A stretch of 64,000 nt of DNA from Clostridium bornimense. Its GTDB lineage: Bacteria > Bacillota > Clostridia > Clostridiales > Clostridiaceae. Below the pieces are notes generated by a model. The model was not told the origin of the DNA and did not search any database. It saw only the letters and a program-made list of their open reading frames with translations. The first letter of the stretch is position 1. Each line of letters begins with the position of its first letter. Positions 63,557-64,000 of the stretch are shown here, one piece after another. The translations under genes were made by a program, and so were the position numbers. Where the stretch lies: positions 1-64,000 of the forward strand of contig NZ_JAHLOD010000004.1 of assembly GCF_018917145.1 (NCBI RefSeq). Direction: 5' to 3'.

Positions 63557-64000
63557 TATTTAAATATCCATCACAAGCAGCACAAATCCCCTTATTATTG
63601 CTATTCATTCTAATATCTTCAATCTTATCACTATGTTCATCAGGACTTATTGAAGTTAAAGCTTTAATAGCATAGGCAACCACCTGTGGATTTTCATCAG
63701 ATAGCGCCCTAAGTACTGCTGCTTCTCCTTTTTTACTTCCTATTTTGCTCATAGCAGAAAGAGCCATTCTTTTAACATTAACAAATTTATGTACTGCTCC
63801 TTTTATTAGAACATCCATAGCCTCTTCTGCCTTCAACTCTCCAATTATCCATAGTGCTGTTTCTTTCTCTTTTGAATAAAGATTAACATAATTTTTTCTA
63901 ACAAACTCTATTAATTTATTTTTAATATCTTCATCTAACATATTTAATGCATATATTTTATCATTTTTAGGTGTTTTACAAAGCTTATCTAAAAGTTCTT
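63543..64000 (-). CDS. HEAT-repeat protein, C-terminal part (5' end beyond window)
   Basis: The frame is open to the window edge (ELLDKLCKTPKNDKIYALNM before the first internal ATG at 63941), so the gene begins outside and at least 151 residues are visible. Two or three HEAT-like helical repeats are seen (ETALWIIGELKAEEAMDVLI, VKRMALSAMSKIGSKKGEAA, VVAYAIKALTSISPD). The final RAQV and stop are encoded by repeat end units (GGGCACAAGT), so the natural C-terminus was probably cut and replaced. Could be the tail of a larger enzyme. Confidence 0.65.
   Translation of the reverse strand, partial: ELLDKLCKTPKNDKIYALNMLDEDIKNKLIEFVRKNYVNLYSKEKETALWIIGELKAEEAMDVLIKGAVHKFVNVKRMALSAMSKIGSKKGEAAVLRALSDENPQVVAYAIKALTSISPDEHSDKIEDIRMNSNNKGICAACDGYLNRAQV

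Overview
The window is a stretch of a low-GC, AT-rich Firmicute chromosome, almost certainly a saccharolytic anaerobe of Clostridium sensu stricto. This rests on codon and base bias, strong GGAGG ribosome sites, pyruvate formate-lyase, HemZ, and the gene order yebC - ruvAB - queA - tgt - yajC - TIGR04086 gene - scfA/scfB - secDF - recJ-like - apt - relA - dtd - hemZ - hisS - aspS, which is typical of clostridia. Nearly all genes are on the minus strand and are transcribed from high to low coordinates. No tRNA, rRNA or CRISPR array was found.

Layout, low to high coordinates. 1-200: end of an IS3-family element. 0.2-2.3 kb: TerB-like protein, AI-2E-family permease and PRC-barrel protein. 2.6-5.8 kb: iscR-iscS-iscU-mnmA operon (Fe-S assembly plus tRNA thiolation). 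6.3-10 kb: thrC-thrB-hom. 10.1-14.5 kb: HNH protein, greA, rarA, Bax-inhibitor-like membrane protein. 15-18 kb: pflB-pflA. 18.7-26.7 kb: addB-addA-yhaM. 26.7-31 kb: glyA, a two-subunit ThrE-type exporter, a CNNM/CBS membrane protein. 31.5-32.5 kb: an unknown gene and an IS110 remnant. 32.7-40.2 kb: maltodextrin uptake and use (msmX, a PucR/CdaR-type regulator, malEFG, a broken LacI-type regulator, malQ). 40.6-48.3 kb: relA-dtd-MBL hydrolase-hemZ-hisS-aspS. 48.5-49.9 kb: a decayed IS607-type insertion with an internally deleted tnpB. 50-56 kb: apt, a RecJ-like protein with a destroyed active site, secDF, and the SCIFF (ranthipeptide) precursor and its radical-SAM maturase. 56-64 kb: yajC, tgt, queA, ruvBA, unknown membrane-anchored protein, yebC, YigZ, and a HEAT-repeat protein cut by the window edge.

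The least explained feature is a family of dispersed intergenic repeats, about ten copies or fragments in 64 kb. Full copies are 250-450 bp with three hairpins. Base changes in the stems are compensated between copies, so the fold seems to be selected or was recently selected. The ends are runs of short units (GTGCAC, GGCACA or TTCACAATT types) that vary from copy to copy. Copies usually lie just beyond operon terminators. One sits inside the queA-tgt operon, and two are fused to coding sequence and supply hybrid C-termini. I do not recognise this family.

Other points of interest: an IS-tip hairpin that would bury the transposase ribosome site; paired repeats TACTCRGATTT at the iscR promoter; the SCIFF pair with a hairpin between precursor and maturase; and the conversion of several genes to inactive or broken forms (recJ-like, lacI-like, tnpB, IS110).
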